From: Fluviicola sp.
GTDB taxonomy: Bacteria; Bacteroidota; Bacteroidia; Flavobacteriales_D; Crocinitomicaceae
Direction: 5' to 3'
DNA: 64,000 nucleotides
Assembly (NCBI GenBank): GCA_029866325.1
Contig: JARWZO010000027.1
Coordinates: forward strand, 310,001-374,000
The notes below the pieces were generated by a model that had not been told where the DNA came from, did no database searches, and was given only the letters and a program-made list of their open reading frames with translations. The translations under genes and the position numbers were made by a program. Every line of letters begins with the position of its first letter. The stretch's first letter is position 1. Positions 41,928 to 51,730 of this stretch are shown here, piece after piece.

Positions 41928-44900
41928 ATGAATAAACCCTGCTGGTATAGAGTTTTCTGGATGACACTAGTTGTTTTTCTGGTGACCTGCACAGGGTTTG
42001 GGCAATCTGATGCTCGAAATTCTGCTGGTGAAACTGTGGCTAAACTCATTCAACAAAGTAAAGAAGTTGAAAAATCCGATCCGGATTCTGCCTATCATTT
42101 GCTCATATCAGCCAAACTCCAACTGAATAAAGTTACCAACAAGCGATTGCATTACAAAGTTTACTCGCTGCTGGCAACCACAGAAAAAAATAGTAAGCGA
42201 GAAATAATAGCCAGTTTGAATGCGGTAAACATTGCCGAGCAGTTGAACGACACATTGCTATTGGCTGAAAGTCATTACAACCTTGCCAAAAGTTATAAAA
42301 AACTGCAAATCTTTGACCGAGTGATGCTTCACCTGAAAAAAGCTGAGCTTTTGTACGGTAAGAAATTTCAATGGAAAAAGCGCGCGCAGGTTTTGGTGCT
42401 GATGGGGCATACGGCTGTGGACCTTTCAAATACACTTCACAAACGCCAGTTTCTTGACATTGCCAAGCGATATTATCAATTGGCCTTGCATTACTATAAA
42501 ACACAGAAAGATAAGCAGAATCAGCTGTCTATCAACATAGCACTCGGTAATCTTTACATGCGCTATTATGCCTATGATCCGGATGAGAAATACATTCTTA
42601 AATCCATTGCGTTTTCGGAACTTTCATTGGCAATGACCGGGAATGATACCACCAGTGCCTCCGCTCCTTATTGCATTGGTAACATAGGAGAAGCTTATGG
42701 ATTAATAGGTAATCGCAAGCAAGAGCAACGCTACTTTTTGCGAGCATTGAAAGGCTATGCGATGAACAAGGATTTTACTTCGTTGGCAGAACAACAATTA
42801 CTGATGGCAGGTTCACTCATGGCAACCAAAAATTATTCGGAAGCACTTGTTTTTTTGGAAGATTTTAAAGCAAATGTAGAAGAACATCAACTGATTACAG
42901 GTTTGCGAATGTACCATAAAATGAAATCGGAAATTTTGTTTGAAACAGGTGATACGGAGGCGGCTTACCTCAATCGGTTAGCCTACGAAAAGGAACTCGA
43001 TTTCCAATTATACGAAGAAAAAGAGCAGGAAATTTTGCGTTTACAAGTCGAGAACGAAATTATTGAGAAAGACAAACAAATCCAGTTGCTTAACAGTACA
43101 AAGGAATTCCAGAATCAAAACATTGAAGATCAAAGCAAGATTCGAAACCTATTGGTCATCGGAGTTTTATTGGCCTTTTTTCTTACCGGTGGAATCTACT
43201 TGAGATATCGTGAGAAAACACGTATTCACAAAATGATGGTGGAGAAAAATGTGCTGTTGCAAAAATTGTCTATCGTAGCTAGCGAAACAATGAACGGTGT
43301 AATTATCACAGATAAATACGGTATTCCTGAATGGATGAATGAAGGTTATCAACGCATGTTTGGCTGGGACTCGATACAGGATTTTATCCGACACACCGGC
43401 GAAGATTTTCTTTCGCTGAGCAGTTTAACCCTGGAAGAACTTCGAAATTACCAACAGATCGCCATCAAAGAACGAAAGTCTATTACGTATCAATCGCACA
43501 ACCAAACCAAGAGCGGAAAACGGTTAGACATTCAATCATCGATGACACCCGTTTTTAATGAACGCGATGAGTTGAGCTATTGGGTGTTGGTAGAAACGGA
43601 TATTACCGAAATTTCCATTGCCCGAGAAGTAGCCGAGCGAGAGCAGCGAATCACAGAAAACGCCCTCAAAATACAAGAACTGTTCATTGCCAACATTTCA
43701 CATGAAATTCGCACACCAATGAATGGAATCATGGGGCTTTCCAGACAATTGAAAGATATTGCGCTCACCGTTCAGCAAAAAGAAATTGCCACAACTATTG
43801 TTCAAACCGCCACCGGATTATTACATGTAGTCAATGATTTATTGGATCTTTCCAAAATTCGGGCGGGGAAAATGAACTTTGAGTCCAGACCATTTGATTT
43901 GGAAGGTTTGCTCGAAAATCTGCGCAGAACTCAACAACTCAAATTCGACGAAAAGCACCTTCATTTTTCCTGTTACATTGATAAATCAATGCCGAAATGG
44001 TTGATTGGTGACCCGATCAGATTGAACCAAATTCTGCTGAACCTTACCAGTAATGCCATTAAGTTTACCGAAAAAGGACGCGTATCAATATCCGTTACAG
44101 GCACAGCACAGAAAGATGGAACATTGATGGTTTCCTTTGCTGTTTCAGATACGGGAATCGGAATTCCTGCCGACAAACAAGAATTTGTGTTCGAAAACTT
44201 TGCTCAGTTAGAAGATCATAGAACGCGTTTAGCCGGTGGAACCGGATTGGGCTTGAGCATTTGTAAAACACTTGCCGAGGCATTGGGTGGAAGTATTTCT
44301 CTTAATAGCATTGGAGGGCGTGGATCGATCTTTACGGTGTTATTGCCCATGAAATCTGCCGAAGAACAACAGATTGGGAACAATCAAACACCAATAGAAT
44401 CGGATGACCATTTGCTGGAAGGCGTTTGTGTATTGTTGGTGGAAGACAATAAAATCAACCAACTAGTTGCCGTTTATGAATTGGAATCATGGCATGCGGA
44501 AGTTCTGATAGCCAATAATGCGGAAGAAGGATTCGAGTGGCTGCGCAAACGCAAGGTGGATCTGATTCTCATGGATATTTCCATGCCTAAAATGGATGGT
44601 TTGGAAGCAACTCATATCATTCGCACCACTTTCCCCGAACCGGTGAGTACGCTTCCAATAATTGCGCTTACTGCCTCGGCTATGACCAATGATTTTCACA
44701 AACACGCTGAAGCAGGAATGAATGATTATTTATCGAAACCCTATGAACCGCAAGATTTGTACGCCATGCTCTGCAAGTGGTTGGGTAAATCATTTCAGGA
44801 ATTGACATGGAGCGAATCGGAATCTAAATCAAGTCATCAATCTACACTGGTAGATTTGGAATTGTTGTATGAACGTTCGGACGGAGATACATCGTATTTG

Positions 44901-45191
44901 GTGGAAATGTATGAGGTGTTTTTGGAAAATATGCCTGAATACCTCGCTGAATTGAAAGAAGCAACGGTTTCCGGAGATCATTCCGAAATTCTCGCCAAGG
45001 CACATAAAATGCTTAGTCCGGCACGTTTATTCAAGTTATCAACGATTGTAACGATGCTTGAACAAATGATGCACGCGCAAGGTGAAGAAGCAGCGTTTTA
45101 CAGTAAACTATTGGTTGGGATTGTTACCGATTTTGAGCAGGTGGAATTGTTTCTTCAAGAAGAATTGAAACGTGCAAAAACGGAATTGTAG
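41928..45191 (+). CDS. Hybrid histidine kinase with TPR sensor, PAS, receiver and HPt domains
   Basis: A 1087-aa phosphorelay protein. A signal peptide (to about residue 26) leads a periplasmic TPR-type helical region (about 40-370), a coiled coil, then one membrane span (about 405-425, LLVIGVLLAFFLTGGIYL). Inside are a PAS domain (about 445-565), a HisKA domain with His592 (NISHEIRTPMNG), an ATPase domain (NLTSNAIKFTEKG, GTGLGLSICK), a receiver with Asp883 (LILMDISMPKMDG, SKPYEPQ) and an HPt domain with His1026 (AKAHKML). All phosphorelay residues are present, so the protein can pass phosphate through His-Asp-His to an unlinked regulator. It is a single-gene unit; the signal sensed is not known. 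Confidence 0.9.
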   Translation: MNKPCWYRVFWMTLVVFLVTCTGFGQSDARNSAGETVAKLIQQSKEVEKSDPDSAYHLLISAKLQLNKVTNKRLHYKVYSLLATTEKNSKREIIASLNAVNIAEQLNDTLLLAESHYNLAKSYKKLQIFDRVMLHLKKAELLYGKKFQWKKRAQVLVLMGHTAVDLSNTLHKRQFLDIAKRYYQLALHYYKTQKDKQNQLSINIALGNLYMRYYAYDPDEKYILKSIAFSELSLAMTGNDTTSASAPYCIGNIGEAYGLIGNRKQEQRYFLRALKGYAMNKDFTSLAEQQLLMAGSLMATKNYSEALVFLEDFKANVEEHQLITGLRMYHKMKSEILFETGDTEAAYLNRLAYEKELDFQLYEEKEQEILRLQVENEIIEKDKQIQLLNSTKEFQNQNIEDQSKIRNLLVIGVLLAFFLTGGIYLRYREKTRIHKMMVEKNVLLQKLSIVASETMNGVIITDKYGIPEWMNEGYQRMFGWDSIQDFIRHTGEDFLSLSSLTLEELRNYQQIAIKERKSITYQSHNQTKSGKRLDIQSSMTPVFNERDELSYWVLVETDITEISIAREVAEREQRITENALKIQELFIANISHEIRTPMNGIMGLSRQLKDIALTVQQKEIATTIVQTATGLLHVVNDLLDLSKIRAGKMNFESRPFDLEGLLENLRRTQQLKFDEKHLHFSCYIDKSMPKWLIGDPIRLNQILLNLTSNAIKFTEKGRVSISVTGTAQKDGTLMVSFAVSDTGIGIPADKQEFVFENFAQLEDHRTRLAGGTGLGLSICKTLAEALGGSISLNSIGGRGSIFTVLLPMKSAEEQQIGNNQTPIESDDHLLEGVCVLLVEDNKINQLVAVYELESWHAEVLIANNAEEGFEWLRKRKVDLILMDISMPKMDGLEATHIIRTTFPEPVSTLPIIALTASAMTNDFHKHAEAGMNDYLSKPYEPQDLYAMLCKWLGKSFQELTWSESESKSSHQSTLVDLELLYERSDGDTSYLVEMYEVFLENMPEYLAELKEATVSGDHSEILAKAHKMLSPARLFKLSTIVTMLEQMMHAQGEEAAFYSKLLVGIVTDFEQVELFLQEELKRAKTEL

Positions 45192-45239
45192 CCTTGTTTT
45201 CACCGAATCGGTATTTTCGTTTTTCAAATTTGACCATAC

Positions 45240-46163
45240 ATGAAAAAGGTTATTCGCCTATTATCGATTTGTTACTGTCTGCTGATGCTTCAGCCGGCAA
45301 CTGCTTCGGTGAGAATAACCCAAACTTCCTCTGAACCAAGCTTGATGATTATCGATTCGTGGCTCACCGGTTATTTCGGTGGTTTTTTCAGGGCAAAAGA
45401 AAAACGGTTTAAACATGCTTGGAAAACGGCAAATCGTCGCGCAAAGTCGGATGCACGTATTTGGGGTGGTTTGTTTGCATCCGATTCTACGTGTTCGGGA
45501 GCTTATCGGTTTGGAGAAGTGATTTCGCGTTTTACCTATCAGGCTCCACAAACAGCCGCCGGATTTATAACAGCTCAATGGTACAATACCGTGTTGGGAA
45601 AAGTGAATACCGTTGAATATGCGTTCGGAGCTACATCGCTCAATATGAATGTAGATTGGCTGGGCGTGACCTTGGGTAATTACATTCTGGCAGACACATC
45701 AATTCATACACAGCCTGAAAACGCGATGTTTCAGCACGAATACGGACATTATTTGCAAAGCAAACGCATGGGCTTGGCTTATTTCGTGAGAGTAGGACTT
45801 CCGGCCATCATGAGCAAAGGCAATCATGACGCACATCCGGTTGAGGTGGATTGTAACCGACGTGCGTTTTTGTATTTCAATCGAACTTTCCCCGAATTTC
45901 AGGATGATTCCTTGCTTTCGGATGCAAAAGGATGGAACTTTCAATTCAATCCCTTTCCCGATTCGTTGAATGTAGGTGCAAAACGACAAGGAGTTAGTTA
46001 TGTGAATTATAGTGATTCGCTGCAGGTAAATCGTCTGGAACAACTTCGGGTAAAACCCACTTTTATTGATTACGCGAGTTGGATCATTCCGCCTGTTGGG
46101 CCGGTTGTGGTGGGAATGATACATGCGAGGCGGTATAATAAAGTGCAGTTGAAAACGGAATAA
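45240..46163 (+). CDS. HExxH-motif secreted hypothetical protein
   Basis: A 307-aa protein with a signal peptide (LLSICYCLLMLQPATA) and an HEYGHYLQSKR motif, the zinc-peptidase pattern HExxH, followed about 25 residues later by a possible acidic ligand in PVEVDCNRRA. It also has an LPQPATASVR cleavage area and a C-terminal hydrophobic stretch (PPVGPVVVGMI). It may be a periplasmic metallopeptidase or a pseudoenzyme with the motif. The family is not known to me. Confidence 0.7.
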   Translation: MKKVIRLLSICYCLLMLQPATASVRITQTSSEPSLMIIDSWLTGYFGGFFRAKEKRFKHAWKTANRRAKSDARIWGGLFASDSTCSGAYRFGEVISRFTYQAPQTAAGFITAQWYNTVLGKVNTVEYAFGATSLNMNVDWLGVTLGNYILADTSIHTQPENAMFQHEYGHYLQSKRMGLAYFVRVGLPAIMSKGNHDAHPVEVDCNRRAFLYFNRTFPEFQDDSLLSDAKGWNFQFNPFPDSLNVGAKRQGVSYVNYSDSLQVNRLEQLRVKPTFIDYASWIIPPVGPVVVGMIHARRYNKVQLKTE

Positions 46164-46165
46164 GC

Positions 46166-46459
46166 GAAAACGGGCTGAAAGTTTGGTGGTTGTTGAGAAC
46201 CAGCGTTCGTAATATTGCAAAATTACGAGCATTTATTTGATATGCCAATTTGCAATATTACGAACGGATTTTTGAGTTAAAAATCAGGTCATTTTATTCG
46301 GCATAATCTTCATAAAAGAAACTCTCCTTTTGTCTTGATTCTGAAAACGGGCTGAAAGTTTGGTGATTGTTGAGAACCAGCGTTCGTAATATTGCAAAAT
46401 TACGAGTGTTTATTTGATATGTCAATTTGCAATATTACGAACGGATTTCTGAGTTAAAA
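46166..46459. repeat. Tandem duplication with 18-bp hairpin in each copy
   Basis: Two direct copies with a period of 177 bases start at 46166 and 46343 (GAAAACGGGCTGAAAGTTTGG). Each contains an 18-bp inverted repeat CGTTCGTAATATTGCAAA with its complement: 46204-46221/46249-46266 and 46381-46398/46426-46443. The second copy runs into the 3' end of the GNAT gene. The first is followed by a similar but diverged stretch (46290-46330) resembling a decayed copy of that gene's end. Confidence 0.75.
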
Positions 46460-46897
46460 TCAGGTCAATTTATCCGCATCCAAGATCTTAATAAAATGAA
46501 ATCCCCTTGGGGCATATCCCTGATTGTAATAAAACCGATGCGCTTTAAAATTGTTTGAATACGCATCGAGGGTCATAATATGACTGCCCAATTCGGTTGC
46601 TTTTTGATCGAGGTAAGTAGAAAGTAATTTCCCAGCCCCGGTTCCTCGCGCAGCTTCGATCACAACCACGTTATCCAATTCAAGATAAGCGCCACACCAT
46701 AATTTGGTTCCGGCCCAGTAACCACTAATTCCCAAACAACGATCGCCGTCAAAAACACCTATTTGACCATAATTATGCGGTAACATTTTGTCGAGCATTT
46801 CACCATAATAATCGGCTGTTAGTGCGGGGTACAATTCCTGTATTACGTGAAGATAGTCTAGCATCTGCTCTTTGGAGGTCAATTCCTTGATGTACAT
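46460..46897 (-). CDS. GNAT family N-acetyltransferase
   Basis: A 145-aa protein with the GNAT acetyl-CoA-binding motif ARGTGAGKLLSTYLDQKA in motif A and a C-terminal RFYYNQGYAPRG region, both typical of GNAT enzymes. The substrate is unknown. The start at 46895-46897 (MYIKELTSKEQML) lies 5 bases after the peptidase gene's stop, so it is transcribed behind it. The 3' end lies beside a tandem repeat, of which the first copy seems to carry a remnant of this gene's 3' end. Confidence 0.85.
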   Translation of the reverse strand: MYIKELTSKEQMLDYLHVIQELYPALTADYYGEMLDKMLPHNYGQIGVFDGDRCLGISGYWAGTKLWCGAYLELDNVVVIEAARGTGAGKLLSTYLDQKATELGSHIMTLDAYSNNFKAHRFYYNQGYAPRGFHFIKILDADKLT

Positions 46898-46902
46898 GTC
46901 TG

Positions 46903-49224
46903 TTATTTCAAATGGAGTTCAAACAATTCTAAGATTCTACGGTATTCATCTGTCCAGGCAACGGCCGATTTAAACCCGTGAGCTTCCGTTGGAAAAACGG
47001 CCAATTGGTAATTACTTTTTCCCAATTCGATGAAACGTTGGTTCAACCTGACAACATCCTGAAATTGCACGTTGTCGTCTTCCATACCGTGTAGTATTAA
47101 TAACGGACCGTCTAGACCTTCGGCGAAGTAAATAGGGCTACTTCTGCGATAAGCTTTCGGATCTGTTGTAGGATAATTAAGGATATTACTGGTGTACTCG
47201 TGGTTGTAATGCTCCCAATCTGTTACCGAGCGTAAAGCTGCTCCACAAGCAAACGTTCCGGGAGTTTTCAGCATGCCCATGAGTGTGATAAAACCGCCAT
47301 AGCTTCCTCCGTAAATTCCCACGCGATTGGCGTCGATAGCATGATTTTTTACTAAAAAAGATTTTCCATCGACATAATCCAATAAATCACGTTCACCCAT
47401 GTGTCTATAAACCGCCGTACGGACATCTCTTCCGTAACCTTCACTGGCGCGATAATCAATGTCTAGCACCGTGTAACCTTGTTGAATCAACAGTTGATGA
47501 AAGAGAAACTCGCGGGCATAATAGCTCCAGTAATGATGCGCATTTTGCAAATATCCGGCTCCGTGCACAAAAAGAATTGCAGCTCCGTTTGATGCGGCGG
47601 GTTTGTACAACCGTGCGCTTACAGTTTTATTGTCAGAAGTTGGGACCTGTATTACTTCCGGAGCTTGTAATTTCAGTTGATTAAATCCGTCGTAGGAAGA
47701 AGTGGTTACCCGACGCAGTTGAGCATTGGGTTTGTTATCTGCAACATACAATTCCCATGGTTGAGTAGAAGTGGAGTAGCGAATAGCCCATTTTTTCTCG
47801 TCGGGAGAAAGTGACCATTCGATCCCGAAATAACCTTCGAAAAGTGGAGTCAATTCACCTGTTTTTATGCCAATTTTGTAACCATTTCGTACACCGGGAT
47901 GCAATTTGTTTGCGATGATATAAAACGTTTCTTTTGTTTTATTCAAGATCACTTCATGTACTTCCCAATTTCCGGAAGTCCATTGTTTTTTTACGCCGGT
48001 AACCGTATTAATGGAATACAAATGCGAAAATCCTGAAACTTCCGACTGAAAATAAAACGACTGATCATCGAGCCAACCCAGCGTACCTTGAACTTCATTC
48101 CAACCTGAAATACCCGGACCTCCAATCCAGGCTTCGTCGTGCTGATGCTCCAATTCTCGGATTGTTCCCGTTGCCAAATCAAGTAAAACGATCCAGCGGT
48201 CTTTGTTGTCGTGACTGCGCACATCTACCACAGCCTGATTTCCGGGTGGGTGCATCACAAGTGCATGCATAATCACTGATCTGTCTTTTTGATAAACGAG
48301 ATCAGTATTACCGTATTCGCTCAGGTAATCGGGTTTTTTGCGAATATCCGTCAATGATGAAAACGACACATAATAAACCGTATCGTGTTCACGATCATAA
48401 ATTCCTAATCGGTGTGAAGGATCGTTGTCGCTTACTTTTGGACGTGCACCGATTTGATTTGTATAACCGCTTGTAGAAATGTATTCTTCCACATGTGTTT
48501 CAGGATCCTCAGGATAATTACTAAGTCTGAAGGTCACAAAGCGTTCATTCGGTGCAACCTGAAGATTTTCCAACTGTTCATTTCGGTCGTAATAAATGGT
48601 GAGTGGTAGTTTTCGTTTCACCTGATTTTTTTCCTGCCATTGCGCACGTTTTTGTTCTAGCCGGATGTAACTAAATAGTTCTGTTTGTTGACGCATCAGC
48701 GAGGTCGAATCTGCATCTTCTGGCGTTTTAGCCTGCACAAAATCCGTCACTTGGGTAATTCCACCGATTGTTTCATTGAAGAAAAAAAGGTTGTTTTCCT
48801 GCTCAAAATAAACATGCCGCACATTGCTTACAGGTTCAACAGGATTTACCCGGCTTTTTAAGGAAACAACAGGTTCGGTTTGCTTACTGTTGATTGTATA
48901 ACGCATCAGATTCCCCGCATGTTGAAAATAATAATGCGCGGAAACTTGACTGCCGATAGGCGCAGCAGAAACAGTAACGGTGTTCACCGGAAGCGTTTTG
49001 GTAGTGCCGTCTGACGGGTTGTATATATAAGGTGTGTTTCCGAAAGTATTCGTCGGATTCCAATCAAACAAAATCGATTGTCCATCAAACGACCAACGTA
49101 CATTTTCAGGTGAATGACCGATAAAATCATCTCCTTTCATGATTTCTTCCAATTGAAAAGTGGAGGAAGTTTGACCGTTACAAGTCAGTGCAAGTATACA
49201 AATGACAGATGTAAGATAACGCAT
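46903..49224 (-). CDS. S9 family prolyl peptidase (dipeptidyl peptidase IV-like)
   Basis: A 773-aa secreted serine peptidase: an N-terminal signal (LTSVICILALTCNGQ), a large beta-propeller (about 30-530), and an alpha/beta hydrolase domain with the catalytic triad Ser641 (GIYGGSYGGF), Asp717 (GMEDDNVQ) and His749 (TEAHGF). DPP4-like enzymes remove N-terminal dipeptides after proline. It is probably periplasmic or outer-membrane facing. It is followed by the GNAT gene after 5 bases and preceded by the hypothetical gene at 49228. Confidence 0.9.
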   Translation of the reverse strand: MRYLTSVICILALTCNGQTSSTFQLEEIMKGDDFIGHSPENVRWSFDGQSILFDWNPTNTFGNTPYIYNPSDGTTKTLPVNTVTVSAAPIGSQVSAHYYFQHAGNLMRYTINSKQTEPVVSLKSRVNPVEPVSNVRHVYFEQENNLFFFNETIGGITQVTDFVQAKTPEDADSTSLMRQQTELFSYIRLEQKRAQWQEKNQVKRKLPLTIYYDRNEQLENLQVAPNERFVTFRLSNYPEDPETHVEEYISTSGYTNQIGARPKVSDNDPSHRLGIYDREHDTVYYVSFSSLTDIRKKPDYLSEYGNTDLVYQKDRSVIMHALVMHPPGNQAVVDVRSHDNKDRWIVLLDLATGTIRELEHQHDEAWIGGPGISGWNEVQGTLGWLDDQSFYFQSEVSGFSHLYSINTVTGVKKQWTSGNWEVHEVILNKTKETFYIIANKLHPGVRNGYKIGIKTGELTPLFEGYFGIEWSLSPDEKKWAIRYSTSTQPWELYVADNKPNAQLRRVTTSSYDGFNQLKLQAPEVIQVPTSDNKTVSARLYKPAASNGAAILFVHGAGYLQNAHHYWSYYAREFLFHQLLIQQGYTVLDIDYRASEGYGRDVRTAVYRHMGERDLLDYVDGKSFLVKNHAIDANRVGIYGGSYGGFITLMGMLKTPGTFACGAALRSVTDWEHYNHEYTSNILNYPTTDPKAYRRSSPIYFAEGLDGPLLILHGMEDDNVQFQDVVRLNQRFIELGKSNYQLAVFPTEAHGFKSAVAWTDEYRRILELFELHLK

Positions 49225-49227
49225 GAA

Positions 49228-49776
49228 TTACAGTTTTAGAGATTTAGTATATTTTTTATAAAAGTACCTTCTGATACTTTGAATGGAAGGACGTTTGTCT
49301 TCTTTGTGCAATTCCATAATGAGTGCTACCTCATGAATCAATTCCGGATAAGCTTTAAAGTATTGCCGTTCTATGGCTTTAAAAGAGGTCAATTTAAGCG
49401 CGGGCAACGAATCTGAAGAAGCAAACGCTTTTAAAAAATGATCCAACAATTCTCCATCTTCTTCGACACTCACTTTTTTGTCCATGAACAAGTGTGTAAC
49501 ATTGCGTTGTATGCTATGGTTTGTGGTTTGAAGAATGATAGTTCTAAAAAACGGCACCCATTCTTCAAAATAGTGCGGATGTGTTTTGAAAAAATGTTGC
49601 GCAATCCAGGAAGCATATTCGGAATAAGGATAAACATTGCGTTCAATCTGATGCAATAGGGCTGACCTGAATTCAGTATGTTCATTCATTTGAGACAACA
49701 CCGAGGCAAAGTTTCGTTCTCTTTTGAATTGATCCAGAAAAAGAATTACATCCGTCATCAAGTGTACTTTCCGCAA
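49228..49776 (-). CDS. Helical hypothetical protein
   Basis: A 182-aa basic, fully helical protein (HFFKTHPHYFEEWVPFFRT and IQRNVTHLFMDKK repeats), similar in style to HEAT-like scaffold proteins, with no signal peptide or membrane segment, so cytosolic. It lies 3 bases before the S9 peptidase gene on the same strand. A start 18 bases later (MTDVILFLD) is equally possible. No family is recognised by me. Confidence 0.65.
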   Translation of the reverse strand: MRKVHLMTDVILFLDQFKRERNFASVLSQMNEHTEFRSALLHQIERNVYPYSEYASWIAQHFFKTHPHYFEEWVPFFRTIILQTTNHSIQRNVTHLFMDKKVSVEEDGELLDHFLKAFASSDSLPALKLTSFKAIERQYFKAYPELIHEVALIMELHKEDKRPSIQSIRRYFYKKYTKSLKL

Positions 49777-49938
49777 AGTAAATCAAAAAATGAAAGACGA
49801 GATTATTTAAAGAAAGAATCGCGAAATGATTTTTGATAGCAAATTGTGCTGATTACTATGAATGCTCATTTTTTACTGCCGAATAACTCGATTTCTTGGA
49901 TCAAGTCCATTTTTTTGATAAAAAAAGACAACCAAATG

Positions 49939-49966
49939 TTGCACAAGTGAAATTTATATATATTTT
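49939..49966 (+). promoter_or_regulatory. Candidate promoter of the eCIS operon
   Basis: TTG (49939-49941) and, 17 bases later, TATATTTT (49959-49966), one base from TAnnTTTG. The implied mRNA has a 5' leader of about 290 bases before the first gene, within the 485-base gene-free stretch 49777-50261. That stretch is A+T-rich and contains no ORF, repeat or hairpin that I could firmly identify, apart from short T runs. Confidence 0.45.
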
Positions 49967-50261
49967 AGTACCACTGAAAACAAGAAACACTTTGACACTA
50001 TTCACTGATAACAAGTCTTCCGAAAAAAATCGAGCTTTTTATTAGAACTGTTAGAGCGAACAATGTTTGTGGTCTTTACTGACGATTGCATTTTTCGACG
50101 CTTTTGTTCCAAAAAAACGAAAGTCCTTACGCTTCACTGTTGTCATAACGTTTCCTTACGGACAAAAAAACTGGCATTTAGTCAGGGTGGATAGGTATGT
50201 TTTGTTGTGAGGGTTTGTTTTTAGTGTTTATTGATGCTTAAACACTGAATTTGAATTAATT

Positions 50262-50858
50262 ATGATATACGAGGTCTTGCAGATACTAAGCGATGAAGTA
50301 AATAATTACTTCAATAGTCAAGCAATGGGTACACCTGTTCACATGGACAATATTGCTATGATAGAGCAAGACCAAACAGATCCCAATATTGATTTTCGAG
50401 ATTCTGTGTTAATGACACTGCTTAACATGAACGAAGAGAAAACGCTAAAGAATTTCCCGAACATAAAGCAAGAGGCCAATAAGGTTGTTTATCAGAATAA
50501 TAAGATCAACCTGAATTTATTCATTCTGTTTAGTGCCAACAGAAATACTTATGCTCGTTCATTAAAAGACATCTCTAAAATTGTTGAGTTTTTTCAAGGG
50601 AAACGCTTATTTACCCAAGCCAATAGTGATTACAATAGAAGTAATGTTGCTATGGTGGGTGTACAAGATTTTCGTTTCACAATTGAACTATACACACCAT
50701 CCTTTGAAGAACTCAACTTTATCTGGGGAGCATTGGGTGGAAAACAATACCCAAGCGCACTTTACAAATTGAGTATGATTGAGATAGTGCGCGATTCAAA
50801 TATCACAAGCTCCTCCAGAATTGGCGGAGTGGGAATAGGAACCAATACAGTTGAATAA
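50262..50858 (+). CDS. eCIS tail-terminator/cap protein (DUF4255, Pvc16/Afp16 type)
   Basis: A 198-aa protein matching the Pvc16_N/DUF4255 family: IYEVLQILSDEVNNYF at the start, a DSVLMTLLNMNEEKTLKN strand region and FNFYTP-like IELYTPSFEELNFIWGALGG. These proteins cap the distal end of the contractile tail and set its length. It is the first gene of the eCIS operon, 2 bases before the next gene. In other eCIS loci the cap gene is often at one end of the cluster, as here. Confidence 0.87.
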   Translation: MIYEVLQILSDEVNNYFNSQAMGTPVHMDNIAMIEQDQTDPNIDFRDSVLMTLLNMNEEKTLKNFPNIKQEANKVVYQNNKINLNLFILFSANRNTYARSLKDISKIVEFFQGKRLFTQANSDYNRSNVAMVGVQDFRFTIELYTPSFEELNFIWGALGGKQYPSALYKLSMIEIVRDSNITSSSRIGGVGIGTNTVE

Positions 50859-50860
50859 GG

Positions 50861-51718
50861 ATGTTTCAAACCGACCTACATAGAAGTTTGTGTGAAGTAA
50901 CCATTTTACATGGTTATCATTTAGACAATGGATTGACTGCCTACGATGCAATGACTGCAACAGATAAGGTCAAAGCATTGAAACGATATAATGTGTTGGA
51001 TATTTTCAATATTGCTCCAACAACTGAAACAGCTAAAAAACTCCGAAATCACCGGATGCTGTCTGTCAATGCCAGCGATGGAATACGGTTGATGATCACA
51101 ACTAAAAAAACGGACTCTTTACCATTAACTGGATTAGCAGATGATGAAGTATTTGTGTTTTTATTAAAAGCTAAAAGTCCTTCCGAATTCTCTTATTCTA
51201 CAGAACTGCTTGATGATCGATCACGCATCTTATTTTTCTCCAATTATCAGCCAACAGAGCTAACAACAGTTTTAACACCCATTCCATTATCCACTGATGT
51301 TAAGCATGCAGACAATTCCTTTCTATTAAGTGCCATTGATAGCACTAAAGTATTGGATTTATACGTGCCTGAAAGCGAGAGAGGTGGGCTCACCGGAATT
51401 ATCTGTATAAAAACGAAAGGTGTCGGTGCGACACGCGATTTATTAACCGCCGGAGCAGTAAAAGCTACAGCCCCGAAATTTAAAATTCACTTTGATGCGA
51501 AGAAAACGTTTTGGAAGTACAAAAAGGAGTCGGTCTCCTTCGTAGTAGAAACCATTGTGGCACTGCCACTCACGAAATATGGGTTTGTGGATATTAACCC
51601 AGTCAATGCTTTTACAACCGCTACGAATGCCACACAGCGGGCGTATCAATATCCAAATCCTTCGTTGGGGACCATCGAGATCACACCATCGAAGACTTAT
51701 TCAGTAATTTTTATCTAA
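50861..51718 (+). CDS. eCIS-associated protein of unknown function
   Basis: A 285-aa protein between the cap and sheath genes. It contains an N-terminal LHRSLCEVTILHGYHLDNG region, a beta-rich core and a C-terminal NPSLGTIEITPSKTYSVIF strand. It has no signal peptide or membrane segment. I do not recognise the family. Its place, 2 bases after the cap gene and 12 before the sheath gene, suggests a structural or assembly role in the tail, for example a terminator ring or assembly factor; this is inference from position only. Confidence 0.65.
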   Translation: MFQTDLHRSLCEVTILHGYHLDNGLTAYDAMTATDKVKALKRYNVLDIFNIAPTTETAKKLRNHRMLSVNASDGIRLMITTKKTDSLPLTGLADDEVFVFLLKAKSPSEFSYSTELLDDRSRILFFSNYQPTELTTVLTPIPLSTDVKHADNSFLLSAIDSTKVLDLYVPESERGGLTGIICIKTKGVGATRDLLTAGAVKATAPKFKIHFDAKKTFWKYKKESVSFVVETIVALPLTKYGFVDINPVNAFTTATNATQRAYQYPNPSLGTIEITPSKTYSVIFI

Positions 51719-51730
51719 CAACTATAGTTT

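Noticed and set aside
41660..42049. Minus-strand ORF of 129 codons upstream of the M1 peptidase gene
   Set aside because: It spans the 42-bp palindrome and overlaps the start of the hybrid kinase gene; no recognisable protein.
46166..46459. CRISPR array
   Set aside because: Only two copies with a 177-base period, no regular spacers and no cas genes.
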